Shown here piece after piece: positions 19,518 to 27,783 of a DNA stretch of 64,000 nucleotides (positions are counted from its first letter, which is position 1; each line of letters starts with the position of its first letter). Source of the stretch: JADGHX01 sp035760965 (GTDB taxonomy: Bacteria > Pseudomonadota > Gammaproteobacteria > Steroidobacterales > Steroidobacteraceae). Both the position numbers and the translations under genes were made by a program. The notes beneath the pieces were generated by a model. The model was not told the DNA's origin. It searched no databases and was given only the letters and a program-made list of their open reading frames with translations. Location: NCBI GenBank assembly GCA_035760965.1, contig DASTRY010000008.1, positions 129,137 through 193,136 of the forward strand, in the 5' to 3' direction.

Positions 19518-19547
19518 AGTATCACCGGGCCGAGTCTGAGGCGTCAA
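19518..19547 (-). promoter_or_regulatory. Promoter of the trp operon
   Basis: Minus-strand -35 TTGACG (19547-19542), an 18-bp spacer and -10 GATACT (19523-19518), followed by CGCCGCC. The predicted start is near 19511, only a few bases before the trpL ATG at 19508. Confidence 0.65.
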
Positions 19548-19715
19548 GGCGAAGTCGCACCTCTCGTCGCGGCGACCGATCGATGGCGACGGCGTGACGG
19601 GCGCGCACCGCCGAGTCCGCGCGCCCGCCGCCAGCCCGCGGTGGCAATGGTCTTGGCGGGGGTCGAAATCTAGAATGGCGGCCCCTCGTTTGGACCCGCC
19701 GGAAAGGTACGCAAA

Positions 19716-20054
19716 GTGAAATTCAAAGAGCTGCTGGATTCGTGGCGTCAGAGCGCGGCGGGCGCACGGACGGCGGCGGAGTACGCGGTTCGCTTGCCGG
19801 TGGACGATGCCGCGCGCCTGCATGCGCTCGCCGAGATGTTTCCCGGCCGCACGCGCGAGCAGATCATCACGGACCTGCTGAGCGCCGCGCTCCAGGAAGT
19901 GGCAGCCGTCATGCCCTACGTGCAGGGCACGAAGGTGATCTCGACGGACGAGCAGGGCGATCCGATCTACGAAGACGCGGGCCTGACGCCACGCTTCGCG
20001 GAGCTGACCCGCCAGTACAAGAAGAAGCTCGAGGCCGAGCTCAAGAAGGCCTGA
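19716..20054 (+). CDS. Small conserved protein (annotated in relatives as pilin-assembly / type 1 pili tip component)
   Basis: A 112-residue soluble protein with no signal peptide or membrane helix. It opens with a helical segment (MKFKELLDSWRQSAAG) and then a ribbon-helix-helix-like stretch (YAVRLPVDDAARLHALAEM) leading to GRTREQIITDLLSAAL. A conserved-looking block VQGTKVISTDEQGDPIYED follows, and the tail is lysine-rich. From memory, similar gammaproteobacterial proteins carry pilus-related names without strong support, and no pilus genes are nearby. GTG 19716 is preceded by GGAAAGG (19701-19707) and by a -10-like TAGAAT at 19671-19676. Divergent from the trp operon. Confidence 0.6.
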   Translation: MKFKELLDSWRQSAAGARTAAEYAVRLPVDDAARLHALAEMFPGRTREQIITDLLSAALQEVAAVMPYVQGTKVISTDEQGDPIYEDAGLTPRFAELTRQYKKKLEAELKKA

Positions 20055-20262
20055 CCGCGACCGCGAACGCCGCGCGCGCCGGCATCGAGCGTCACGGCCG
20101 CTCCGGAAAGCCGACCGCCGCGTTCGCGTGCCGCACGTGTTCCGGAGGACAATCTTGCTGAATCCGAGGGCCAACACATCCCGCGTGGGACGCTGACGCG
20201 AATTTGACCGCCGCGCGCAAGGCGGTGTCGCAGTTGCCGCGGCGGCCGGCCGCCGGCAGGCA

Positions 20263-20291
20263 TAAAATGCCCCGACTCGATTTCGAGGTAA
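20263..20291 (+). promoter_or_regulatory. -10-like box and ribosome site before the HerA-like gene
   Basis: TAAAAT at 20263-20268 is followed by GCCCCG. GAGGTAA at 20285-20291 is a good ribosome site for ATG 20297 and decides that start over earlier codons in the same frame. No clear -35 is visible. Confidence 0.45.
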
Positions 20292-20296
20292 CCGTC

Positions 20297-23002
20297 ATGC
20301 AGGACTACGAGAAGCTCGGCGTGTTCTACCTCGGCCGCGTCTTCGACCCGGCGCGCAACGCAACGACCGACGAGCTGATCCTCTACGACTCGAAGGACCT
20401 GACCACGCACGCCATGTGCGTCGGTATGACGGGCAGCGGCAAGACCGGCCTGTGCCTCGCGTTGCTCGAAGAGGCCGCCATCGACGGCATCCCCGCGATC
20501 TGCATCGATCCGAAGGGCGATCTCGCGAACCTGCTGCTGACCTTTCCGAACCTCGCGCCTGCGGACTTCAAGCCGTGGGTCGATGCCGCCGAGGCCGCGC
20601 GCAAGGGCCTGAGCGTCGACGACTACGCTGCGCAAACCGCCGCGAGCTGGAAGAAGGGCCTCGAACAATGGGGCGAAGGCGCGGATCGCATCGCGCGTTT
20701 TCGCGATGCCGTCGATCTAGCCATCTACACTCCGGGTGCGAATACGGGACTGCCGCTGTCGGTGTTGCGATCCTTCGCGGCACCCAGCGCCGAGCTCGCG
20801 AGCGACTCGACCGCGCTGCGCGATCGCGTGACGACGCTCGTCTCCGGCCTGCTCGCGCTGCTGCAGCGGGATGCGGATCCGCTCAAGAGCCGCGAGCACA
20901 TCCTTCTCTCGAACGTGCTCGAGCACGCCTGGCGCGCCGGCACCAGCCTCGATCTCGCCGGGCTGATCGCAGCGGTCCAGAAGCCGCCGTTCGACAAGGT
21001 GGGCGCGTTCGATCTCGACACGTTCTTCCCGCCGAAGGACCGGCTCGAGCTGGCGATGGCGCTGAACTCGCTGCTCGCCTCACCGGGCTTCGCGACGTGG
21101 ATGGAAGGCGAGCCGCTCGACGCCCAGCGACTGCTGTTCACGCCTGACGGCAAGCCGCGCATCTCGATTCTCTCCATCGCCCATCTCGACGATGCGGCGC
21201 GCATGTTCATCGTGACGCTCGTGCTGAACGAGCTGCTCACGTGGATGCGGGCGCAGCCGGGCACGTCGAGCTTGCGCGCGATCTTCTACATGGACGAGAT
21301 CTTCGGCTACTTCCCGCCGACGGCGAATCCGCCGTCGAAGTTGCCGATGCTGACCTTGTTGAAGCAGGCGCGCGCCTTCGGGCTCGGGTGCGTGCTGGCG
21401 ACGCAGAATCCCGTCGACCTCGACTACAAGGGATTGTCGAACTGCGGGACGTGGTTCATCGGGCGACTGCAGACCGAGCGCGACAAGCTGCGCGTCATCG
21501 ATGGGCTGGAGAGTGCGGTGTCGGGCGGCGGCTTCGATCGTGCGGCGCTGGACAAGACGATCTCGTCGCTGAGCTCTCGGGTGTTCTTGATGCGCAATGT
21601 GCACGACGACGCGGCGGTGGTGTTTCAGACGCGGTGGGCGCTGTCGTACTTGCGCGGGCCGATCACGGGTCCCGAGATTGCACGGTTGATGGCGGAGAAG
21701 AAGGGGGCCGCCGCGCAGGCCGGCGCGGGATCGGCGCGGTCCGGCGTGGCGCCTGTCGAGAGCGCGTCGCCGGCGGCGGCGCACACGGGCTCGAGTGCGG
21801 CAGCCTCGGGTTCCACGGCGTCGGCTCCTGCTGCGTCGGCTCCTGCCGCGTCGGGTTCTGCGGTGTCAGGTGCTGCGGCGTCGGGCGCTGCGGCGTCAGG
21901 TTCAGCGGCATCGGCGCCCGCAGCGTCGAGCTCTGCAGCGCAGGCGTACACGTCGGCGAGTCCCGCACCGTCGGGCTCGACAGCGCCGACTGGTGCATCG
22001 CCTTCCGCAGCGTCGGCCTCTGCGCTATCGAGCATCGCGTCCGGTGCGGCCGGCAGCACGTCGCGGCCACTCGTTGCAGCCGGCATCACCGAATACTTCC
22101 TGCCCCCCGCGGGCGGTGCCGTCGGCGTGCTCTACAAGCCGATGATCGTCGGCTTCACCAAGCTGCACTTCATCGACGCGAAGCTCGGACTCGATCAGTG
22201 GCGCACCGATGCCTATCTCGCGCCGCTCTCGGACGACGGCAACGACGTCCTCTGGAGCGAGGCCAAGATCGACCCTGATCTCAAGTCGCGACTCACGCCG
22301 AGCCCCGCGCCGTCCGCATCATTCGCGCCGCTGCCGGCGCCGGCGATGCGCGGCGCGTCCTACGCGGCCTGGGGTAAGAGCTTGAGCGCCTATCTTTACG
22401 AGAACGCCCGTGCAGAGGTTCTCGTCTGTGATGCACTGAAGTGCACCTCCGAGCCGGGCGAAAGCGAGGGTGATTTTCGCGCTCGTCTCGCGCACGCCGC
22501 GCGCGAGCGGCGCGATGCGGCGGTCGCCGACCTGCGCCGCAAATACGCGCCGAAGCTGCAGGCGATGGCAGATCGCGAGCGGCGCGCGCAGGAGCGCATC
22601 GCGCGCGAGCAGTCCCAGCTCTCGCAACAGAAGCTGCAGACCGCATTCTCGGTCGGGGCCTCGATCCTCGGCGCCTTTCTCGGACGCAAGGCCCTGTCCG
22701 CGACCAATGTCAACCGCGTCGCGACCGCCGCGCGATCGGCCAGCCGCATCGGTCGTGAGAGCAGCGATGTGGATCGCGCAGGCGAAAGTCTCGAAGCCGT
22801 GCGTCAGCAGCGTGCGGAGCTGCAACGACAGTTCGAAACCGAGACCGCGGCACTCGAGAGCGCTCTCGACGCAAGCGCCGCGCCGCTGCAAAAAGTGCCC
22901 GTCAGTCCGCGAAAATCGGATATCGCGATCGGCGCAGTCGCGCTCGTGTGGGTGCCCTGGCGCACGGGTGCCGATGGGTTTCCGGCGCCGGCGTTCGAGT
23001 GA
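20297..23002 (+). CDS. HerA/FtsK-like P-loop ATPase with Ala/Ser-rich linker and coiled-coil tail
   Basis: A 901-residue protein. Walker A GMTGSGKT is at residues 43-50 and Walker B IFYMDEIFGYFP is at about 329-340. It is followed by a sensor-like LATQNPVDLDYKGLSNCGTW, which is the typical HerA/DUF87-type core. Residues about 469-597 are almost entirely Ala, Ser, Gly and Pro in short repeats. The last 300 residues hold a small folded block, an Arg/Glu-rich coiled coil (around REQSQLSQQKLQ), a glycine-rich hydrophobic stretch (VGASILGAFLG), and a short C-terminal strand VALVWVPW. HerA relatives translocate DNA or remodel complexes; the target here is unknown. yajQ follows after 22 bases and may be co-transcribed. 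Confidence 0.8.
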   Translation: MQDYEKLGVFYLGRVFDPARNATTDELILYDSKDLTTHAMCVGMTGSGKTGLCLALLEEAAIDGIPAICIDPKGDLANLLLTFPNLAPADFKPWVDAAEAARKGLSVDDYAAQTAASWKKGLEQWGEGADRIARFRDAVDLAIYTPGANTGLPLSVLRSFAAPSAELASDSTALRDRVTTLVSGLLALLQRDADPLKSREHILLSNVLEHAWRAGTSLDLAGLIAAVQKPPFDKVGAFDLDTFFPPKDRLELAMALNSLLASPGFATWMEGEPLDAQRLLFTPDGKPRISILSIAHLDDAARMFIVTLVLNELLTWMRAQPGTSSLRAIFYMDEIFGYFPPTANPPSKLPMLTLLKQARAFGLGCVLATQNPVDLDYKGLSNCGTWFIGRLQTERDKLRVIDGLESAVSGGGFDRAALDKTISSLSSRVFLMRNVHDDAAVVFQTRWALSYLRGPITGPEIARLMAEKKGAAAQAGAGSARSGVAPVESASPAAAHTGSSAAASGSTASAPAASAPAASGSAVSGAAASGAAASGSAASAPAASSSAAQAYTSASPAPSGSTAPTGASPSAASASALSSIASGAAGSTSRPLVAAGITEYFLPPAGGAVGVLYKPMIVGFTKLHFIDAKLGLDQWRTDAYLAPLSDDGNDVLWSEAKIDPDLKSRLTPSPAPSASFAPLPAPAMRGASYAAWGKSLSAYLYENARAEVLVCDALKCTSEPGESEGDFRARLAHAARERRDAAVADLRRKYAPKLQAMADRERRAQERIAREQSQLSQQKLQTAFSVGASILGAFLGRKALSATNVNRVATAARSASRIGRESSDVDRAGESLEAVRQQRAELQRQFETETAALESALDASAAPLQKVPVSPRKSDIAIGAVALVWVPWRTGADGFPAPAFE
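21700..22085 (+). repeat. Ala/Ser-coding low-complexity tandem repeats
   Basis: In-frame short degenerate repeats of GCG/TCG/GGT codons that encode ASAPAASGSAVSGAAASG-like sequence inside the HerA-like gene. Such tracts are prone to slippage, so copy number may vary between strains. Confidence 0.75.
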
Positions 23003-23024
23003 GCGAATCGGAGGGGAAACGCAC

Positions 23025-23507
23025 ATGCCATCGTTCGATGTGGTGTCGGAGCTGAATGCGCACGAAGTCGCGAACGCCGTCGACCAGGCGAATCGCGAGA
23101 TCGCGCAGCGCTTCGACTTCAAGGAAACCGGCGCGAAGTTCGAGCTGAACGATTTCGTCGTCACGCTGCGCGCGCAGGTGGATTTCCAGCTGAAGCAGAT
23201 GCTGGACATCCTGAAGCTGAAGCTCGCGAAGCGCGGCATCGACGTCATCTGCGTGGACGCGAAGGACCCCGTGACGACGCTCTCGAGCGCCACGCAGGAA
23301 GTGGTGTTGAAGCACGGCATCGATCAGGAAACCGGCAAGAAGCTGCAGCGGCTGATCAAGGATTCGAAGATGAAGGTGCAGGCGAGCATCCAGGGCGACA
23401 AGCTACGCGTCAGCGGCAAGCAGAAGGACGATCTGCAGGAGGCGATCGCGCTGCTCCGCAAGTCCAAAGTGGACGTGCCGCTGCAGTTCAACAACTTCCG
23501 CGATTGA
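23025..23507 (+). CDS. yajQ: YajQ-family nucleotide-binding protein
   Basis: A 160-residue cytosolic protein of two ferredoxin-like domains. The family start MPSFDVVSELNAHEVANAVD is intact, with RFDFKETGAKF after it and VQASIQGDKLRVSGKQKDDLQ near the C-terminus. Some members (for example in Xanthomonas) bind cyclic di-GMP and influence transcription. Whether this one does cannot be read from sequence. GGAGGGGAAA lies just upstream of ATG 23025. It follows the HerA-like gene closely. Confidence 0.95.
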   Translation: MPSFDVVSELNAHEVANAVDQANREIAQRFDFKETGAKFELNDFVVTLRAQVDFQLKQMLDILKLKLAKRGIDVICVDAKDPVTTLSSATQEVVLKHGIDQETGKKLQRLIKDSKMKVQASIQGDKLRVSGKQKDDLQEAIALLRKSKVDVPLQFNNFRD

Positions 23508-23522
23508 GGCCGGCGGCCGGGC

Positions 23523-24488
23523 TCAGCTCGGCGGCAGTCGGCGCCGCACCTCGTCCAGCGCGCGACACAGAGCCTCCGTGCCGTCGAGCGCGCTCGGTCC
23601 CAGTCGCGAGAGGCGCGTGTCTTCGAAGGGCACGAGCGCATCGTGACGTACGGCCTGCAGCGTGCCGTAACTCCGCCACTCATTCAGCCATTCGCGCGCG
23701 ACGCCTGGCGGCGCGACGGCGACGATCACCTGCGGGTTGCGCGCGATGACCGCTTCAAGGCTCACGGCAGGCCCTTGCTCCTTCAGATCGTCGAACACGT
23801 TGCGCGCGCCGCAGAGCCGCAGCGCGTCCGTCATCATGTGCGACCCGCCGACCGTGTAGATCGGTCGATTCCATACTTCGAGCAGCACGGTGAGCCGCGC
23901 ACCGCGGCCATACGTGCTCGCGAGGTGTGTGATGCGCGCTTCCACGTCGCGGGCAGCTTTGTCCGCAGTCTCTTGCGTGCCTGCGAGTGCGCCGAGGCGG
24001 CGCAGCGAAGGCGCCATGTCCGCGAGCTTCCGGATCTCGTGCCGATAGAGCGGAATGCCGAGCCGTTCGAGCTGCGCAACCTGACCGGCGTTGCTGCCGC
24101 CTTCCCACACGACCACCACATCCGGGCGCAGCGCCACGACACGCTCCACGTCGATGGCATTGCTGTCGCCGATGCGCGGGACCTTGCGCGCGGCCGCCGG
24201 CTCTTCGGAGAACTCGACGGTCGCGATGACGCGGGCTCCGGCGCCGGCCGCGAACAGCATCTCCGTGGCGCCGGGCGCGATGCTGATGATCTTCTGCGGC
24301 ACGTGCGGCAGGTTGAGCGTGTGCCCCGCGTCGTCGGTGACGGTGACGGCGGCGGACGCGACGGCCACAGCGCCGACGAGCGCTAGCAGGGCGGCCCAGA
24401 CTTGCGTGACGGTTCGTTTCAGGGGGCGGTCCCAACCGGGGAGGGGCGGGCGGTAGTGTACCCGCGGCGCGGCGGTTCGATTTGTCAT
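23523..24488 (-). CDS. BtuF/HmuT-like periplasmic metal-chelate binding protein
   Basis: Class-III substrate-binding protein of the cobalamin/heme/siderophore type. A hydrophobic export signal (VWAALLALVGAVAVASA) is followed by VTVTDDAGHTLNLPHVPQKIIS and APGATEMLFAAGAG, the usual first lobe. The second lobe contains VGGSHMMTDALRLCGARNVFDDL. Start is uncertain: ATG 24488 (321 aa) gives an overlong n-region, later ATG codons would remove the signal, and a CTG at the basic segment is also possible. No ABC permease or ATPase is adjacent, so it may serve a transporter elsewhere. Divergent from tetR. Confidence 0.8.
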   Translation of the reverse strand: MTNRTAAPRVHYRPPLPGWDRPLKRTVTQVWAALLALVGAVAVASAAVTVTDDAGHTLNLPHVPQKIISIAPGATEMLFAAGAGARVIATVEFSEEPAAARKVPRIGDSNAIDVERVVALRPDVVVVWEGGSNAGQVAQLERLGIPLYRHEIRKLADMAPSLRRLGALAGTQETADKAARDVEARITHLASTYGRGARLTVLLEVWNRPIYTVGGSHMMTDALRLCGARNVFDDLKEQGPAVSLEAVIARNPQVIVAVAPPGVAREWLNEWRSYGTLQAVRHDALVPFEDTRLSRLGPSALDGTEALCRALDEVRRRLPPS

Positions 24489-24499
24489 CCGTTTAGTTG

Positions 24500-24528
24500 T
24501 TGACATCGCGTCAATGACGGCGTACCCT
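24500..24528 (+). promoter_or_regulatory. tetR promoter with overlapping palindromic operator
   Basis: -35 TTGACA (24500-24505), a 17-bp spacer and a weak -10 TACCCT (24523-24528), 9 bases before ATG 24538. TTGACATCGCGTCAA (24500-24514) is a perfect 5-bp-arm palindrome over the -35 and spacer. This is the expected position of an autorepressing TetR-family operator, and it would also cover the divergent gene's upstream region. Confidence 0.6.
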
Positions 24529-24537
24529 CCCGCGCCC

Positions 24538-25179
24538 ATGAGCTACATCGCCGAACGCCGTCAGGAAGAGAAGGAACGCCGCCGCGCCGAGATCCTCGAC
24601 GCAACCGAAGCGGTTGCCGCGGAGGTCGGCTGGGACGCCCTGACGATGGATCAGGTGGCGCGCAAGGCCCGTCTCTCCCGCGCCCTCCTCTACGTCTATT
24701 TCAAGGACAAGCAGGATTTGCTCTTCGGCATCTGCGAGCGCGCGCTCGCGACGCTCCGGCAGCGTTTCGCAGAGGCGGTCGGTCGGCAGAAGCGCGGGCT
24801 CGATCAGATCGTCGCCATCGGCCGCGCCTACATCGCGTTTTCGCAGGAATTTCCCGTGTATTTCGAAGTGATCGCGCGCTGCGAGATGGTCTCGCCCAAT
24901 CCCGACGAGAACACCAACGAAGGCGCCGCCACCTCGCGCGGCGACGAGGCGCGCCAGCTCATGGTGAACGCGATCCGCACCGGCATTGCGGACGGCTCGA
25001 TCCGCCCGGACGTGGGCGACGTGCGCGTGGTCTCGAACACGCTCTGGGCGTTCACACACGGCGTGCTGCAGCTCGCGGCGACGAAGGCCAACGTGCTCCT
25101 CCACGATGGCGTCACGATCAAGGATTTCGTCGAGCACGCGCTCGTGATGGCGACGCGCTCGATCGAGGCTCGGTCCTAA
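24538..25179 (+). CDS. TetR/AcrR-family transcriptional regulator of the efflux operon
   Basis: A 213-residue repressor. The N-terminal helix-turn-helix is RRAEILDATEAV...LTMDQVARKARLSRALLYVYF, followed by the typical FKDKQDLLFGICERAL. The C-terminal all-helical domain is the ligand-binding and dimer part. ATG 24538 is chosen over ATG 24514 because it fits the promoter position; neither has a Shine-Dalgarno sequence. It lies 30 bases upstream of the TolC-like gene on the same strand and so probably controls the pump genes and itself. Confidence 0.88.
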   Translation: MSYIAERRQEEKERRRAEILDATEAVAAEVGWDALTMDQVARKARLSRALLYVYFKDKQDLLFGICERALATLRQRFAEAVGRQKRGLDQIVAIGRAYIAFSQEFPVYFEVIARCEMVSPNPDENTNEGAATSRGDEARQLMVNAIRTGIADGSIRPDVGDVRVVSNTLWAFTHGVLQLAATKANVLLHDGVTIKDFVEHALVMATRSIEARS

Positions 25180-25209
25180 TTTTTTTGCCCATCGTTTGAC
25201 AGGTGTCCA

Positions 25210-26661
25210 GTGTTTGAACAGGTGAGACAAATAGTGGCCCGAACGCGGTGGGCCGAAGCGGCACTCCCGCTCGTCCTGGCCCTCGTCCCGTTCGGCACCG
25301 CAGATGCCCAGCTCGCGCCCCGGCCCGTCGGCGAGGTGATCGACCGCTACGTGCAGGAGAGCCTGGAGTCCAATCTGGCGCTGAAATCCGAATCGCTCGA
25401 GGTCGAGCGCAACCTCGCAGCGCTCGACGCGGCGCGGGCGAAGTTCTTTCCCGAGATCTCGCTGGCCGCGCGCTACTCGCGCGCCGATGGGGGCCGCGAG
25501 ATCGATGTGCCGCTCGGCACGCTGCTGAATCCGATCTATTCCTCGCTCAATCAGCTGCTCGCTGCGCAGGGGCAACCGGCGCAGTTTCCGACCATCACCG
25601 ATCAGAAGATCCTGTTTCAGCGCGAACGCGAGCAGGACACGCGCCTCGCGCTGCGTCAGCCGATCTACGCACCCGCCATTCCCGCGGCGATTCGGGCACA
25701 GCGCGCGCAGCTCGAGTCGTCCGAGTTCGGGCGCGTCGCGCTCGCGCGGCGCCTGAAGCGCGACGTCACCGTGGCGTATCTCGACTGGGCAAAGGCGTCG
25801 AAGTCCGTCGACATCGTGCAGGCGAGCTTGAGTCTGCTCGAAGAGAATCTGCGCGTTAACGAATCGCTCTTCCGCAATGGCAAGGTCACGCAGGACCAGG
25901 TGCTGCGCGCCCGTGCCGAGATGCTCGCCGTGGTTCAGCAGCTGCGCGAGGCCCGCAATGCCCAATCGCAGGCGCGCAGCTATCTCAACTTCCTGCGCAA
26001 TCATCCGCTCGACGAAGAGCTGATTCCCGCGACGGTGGACGGCGAAGTGAAGCGCACCGTGCACGATCTCACCGACTTGCGGGCCGCCGCGCTGAGCAAT
26101 CGTCCAGAGCTGCAACAACTCGATCGCGCGGCGAAGGCCGCGGAATCGCGCGAGCAGCTCGCGCGCGCGGACCTGAAACCCACGCTGTCTCTCGGTGTTG
26201 ACGGCGGCACGCAGGGCGAGGGCTACGACTTCGGCCGCGGCAACAACTTCGCCATGGTCTCGCTGGTCGTGAGCTGGAGATTCTTCGACGGCGGCGCGAA
26301 TCGCGCCGAGGCGCGGAGCGCCCGCGCCGCCGCGCTCCAGGCGTTGACCCGCAAGGACGAGGTCGCCCTGCAGATTCAGCTCGAAGTGCAGCAGGCGCTG
26401 GATCGCCTCGAGACGACGAGCGATTCGCTCACGACGGCGCAAGCGCGCGCCGAAGCGGCCCGCGCCGGCTTTCGCATTGCGAGCCGCAAGCGCGACGAGG
26501 GCGTCATCACGCAGGTGGAGTTCATCGACGCGCGCAGCAGCCTCACGAGCGCGGAGCTGAATCTGAACGTCACGACCTTCGATCTCCTCGCGCGTGAGGC
26601 CGAGCTCGATTACGCCACCGCGGCCGGCCCGCTGCCGCTCGATCTGGTTACCGGCAAATAG
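25210..26661 (+). CDS. TolC-family outer-membrane efflux protein
   Basis: Outer-membrane channel component (483 aa) of the tripartite pump. An N-terminal export signal (about residues 17-34) is followed by the two-fold repeat of long helices and strands typical of TolC/OprM, with the LALVEVERNLAALDAARAKFFPEI-type opening and SRKRDEGVITQVEFIDARSS in the second repeat. No lipobox is seen, so it is TolC-like rather than a lipoprotein. GTG 25210 is used; GTG 25222 and 25234 are alternatives. The adaptor gene starts 9 bases after its stop. Confidence 0.92.
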   Translation: MFEQVRQIVARTRWAEAALPLVLALVPFGTADAQLAPRPVGEVIDRYVQESLESNLALKSESLEVERNLAALDAARAKFFPEISLAARYSRADGGREIDVPLGTLLNPIYSSLNQLLAAQGQPAQFPTITDQKILFQREREQDTRLALRQPIYAPAIPAAIRAQRAQLESSEFGRVALARRLKRDVTVAYLDWAKASKSVDIVQASLSLLEENLRVNESLFRNGKVTQDQVLRARAEMLAVVQQLREARNAQSQARSYLNFLRNHPLDEELIPATVDGEVKRTVHDLTDLRAAALSNRPELQQLDRAAKAAESREQLARADLKPTLSLGVDGGTQGEGYDFGRGNNFAMVSLVVSWRFFDGGANRAEARSARAAALQALTRKDEVALQIQLEVQQALDRLETTSDSLTTAQARAEAARAGFRIASRKRDEGVITQVEFIDARSSLTSAELNLNVTTFDLLAREAELDYATAAGPLPLDLVTGK

Positions 26662-26670
26662 GACTTCGCC

Positions 26671-27753
26671 ATGAATGCTCGATCCGCCTCGCTCTTCATC
26701 GCCCTGCTTGCCGCCGCGCTGCTCGCCGGGTGCAGCTCGTCCGCGTCGGACACCGCCTCGCAACCGACGCCGGTGCGCGTGCAGGCGGCTTTTACAGGGC
26801 CAGCCCGACCGCCCATTGCGACCAATGGCACTGTGGCCACCAAAGATGAAATGCGCCTGTCGTTCAAGGCGGGCGGCATCATCAAGGCGATCTACGTGAG
26901 CGAAGGCAGCCTCATCAAGAAGGGGCAGAAGCTTGCGGAGATCGAGCTCACCGAGGTGAACGCGGCGGTTGAGCAGGCCCGGCAACTTGCCGCGAAAGCA
27001 CAACGCGATCTCGAGCGCGGCGAACGGTTGTATGCAGACCAGGTGATCAGCCTCGAGCAGCTTCAGGATCTGCGTACGCAGGCGTCGGTGGCGCACGCAC
27101 AGCTGGAGAGCGCGGAGTTCAACCGCGGGTATTCGGTCATCACGGCGCCGCACGATGGCGTGGTGCTGCGCAAGCTCGCGGAGGAGCGCGAGGTCGTGCC
27201 GGCCGGCCAGCCGGTCCTCATCGTCGGCGCGCGCGAGCGCGGGTACGTCGTGAAGGCGGCGCTGTCCGATCGCGAAGTCGTGCAGCTCGCGCTCGGCGAT
27301 CCCGCCGAGATTCGCATGGATGCGTATCCCGGCCAGACCATCGCGGGCACGATCAGCGAGATCGCGCGTGCGGCGGACGAGCGCACCGGCCTCTTTCCCG
27401 TCGAGGTGCGTTTCGACTCCGTGCCGGTCACGCTCGCGAGCGGGCTCGTCGCGAAGCTGAAACTCTATCCAGCCTCGGGCCGAACGAGCCGCCTCACGTA
27501 CGTGCCCATCGCGGCGGTCGTCGAGGGTGACGGCGATCGCGCAAGTGTCTTCGTCGTCAACGGCGCTCGCGTGCAACGGCGAGCGGTGCAGATCGCCTTC
27601 ATCGCGCCCGATTCCGTGGCGCTCGCGGAGGGTCTGAAGCCCGGCGAACGCGTCGTCACGGACGGCGCGCTCTACCTGCAGGACGGCGAGCAGATCCAAA
27701 TCGTGAACGAGACCACGCGCGTCGTCGGCAACCTCGACGTGCGCGGCGGCTGA
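26671..27753 (+). CDS. RND efflux periplasmic adaptor (membrane-fusion) lipoprotein
   Basis: HlyD/AcrA-type adaptor (360 aa). The signal ends in a lipobox, LLAGC, so the mature protein is probably anchored by a lipidated cysteine. A barrel-sandwich/lipoyl half (LSFKAGGIIKAIYVSEG) precedes a short coiled-coil hairpin (about residues 90-150) and the second lipoyl half (YSVITAPHDGVVLRK). Beta-barrel and membrane-proximal domains follow. It bridges the TolC-like channel and the RND permease encoded on either side. Confidence 0.94.
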   Translation: MNARSASLFIALLAAALLAGCSSSASDTASQPTPVRVQAAFTGPARPPIATNGTVATKDEMRLSFKAGGIIKAIYVSEGSLIKKGQKLAEIELTEVNAAVEQARQLAAKAQRDLERGERLYADQVISLEQLQDLRTQASVAHAQLESAEFNRGYSVITAPHDGVVLRKLAEEREVVPAGQPVLIVGARERGYVVKAALSDREVVQLALGDPAEIRMDAYPGQTIAGTISEIARAADERTGLFPVEVRFDSVPVTLASGLVAKLKLYPASGRTSRLTYVPIAAVVEGDGDRASVFVVNGARVQRRAVQIAFIAPDSVALAEGLKPGERVVTDGALYLQDGEQIQIVNETTRVVGNLDVRGG

Positions 27754-27783
27754 GGCGCCGACGCCTCGCAAGGAGCTCTCCAC

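Noticed and set aside
19181..19525. 114-codon minus-strand frame through the trp leader region
   Set aside because: It crosses the attenuator hairpin and has no similarity; the 16-codon WWW leader in another frame explains the region better.
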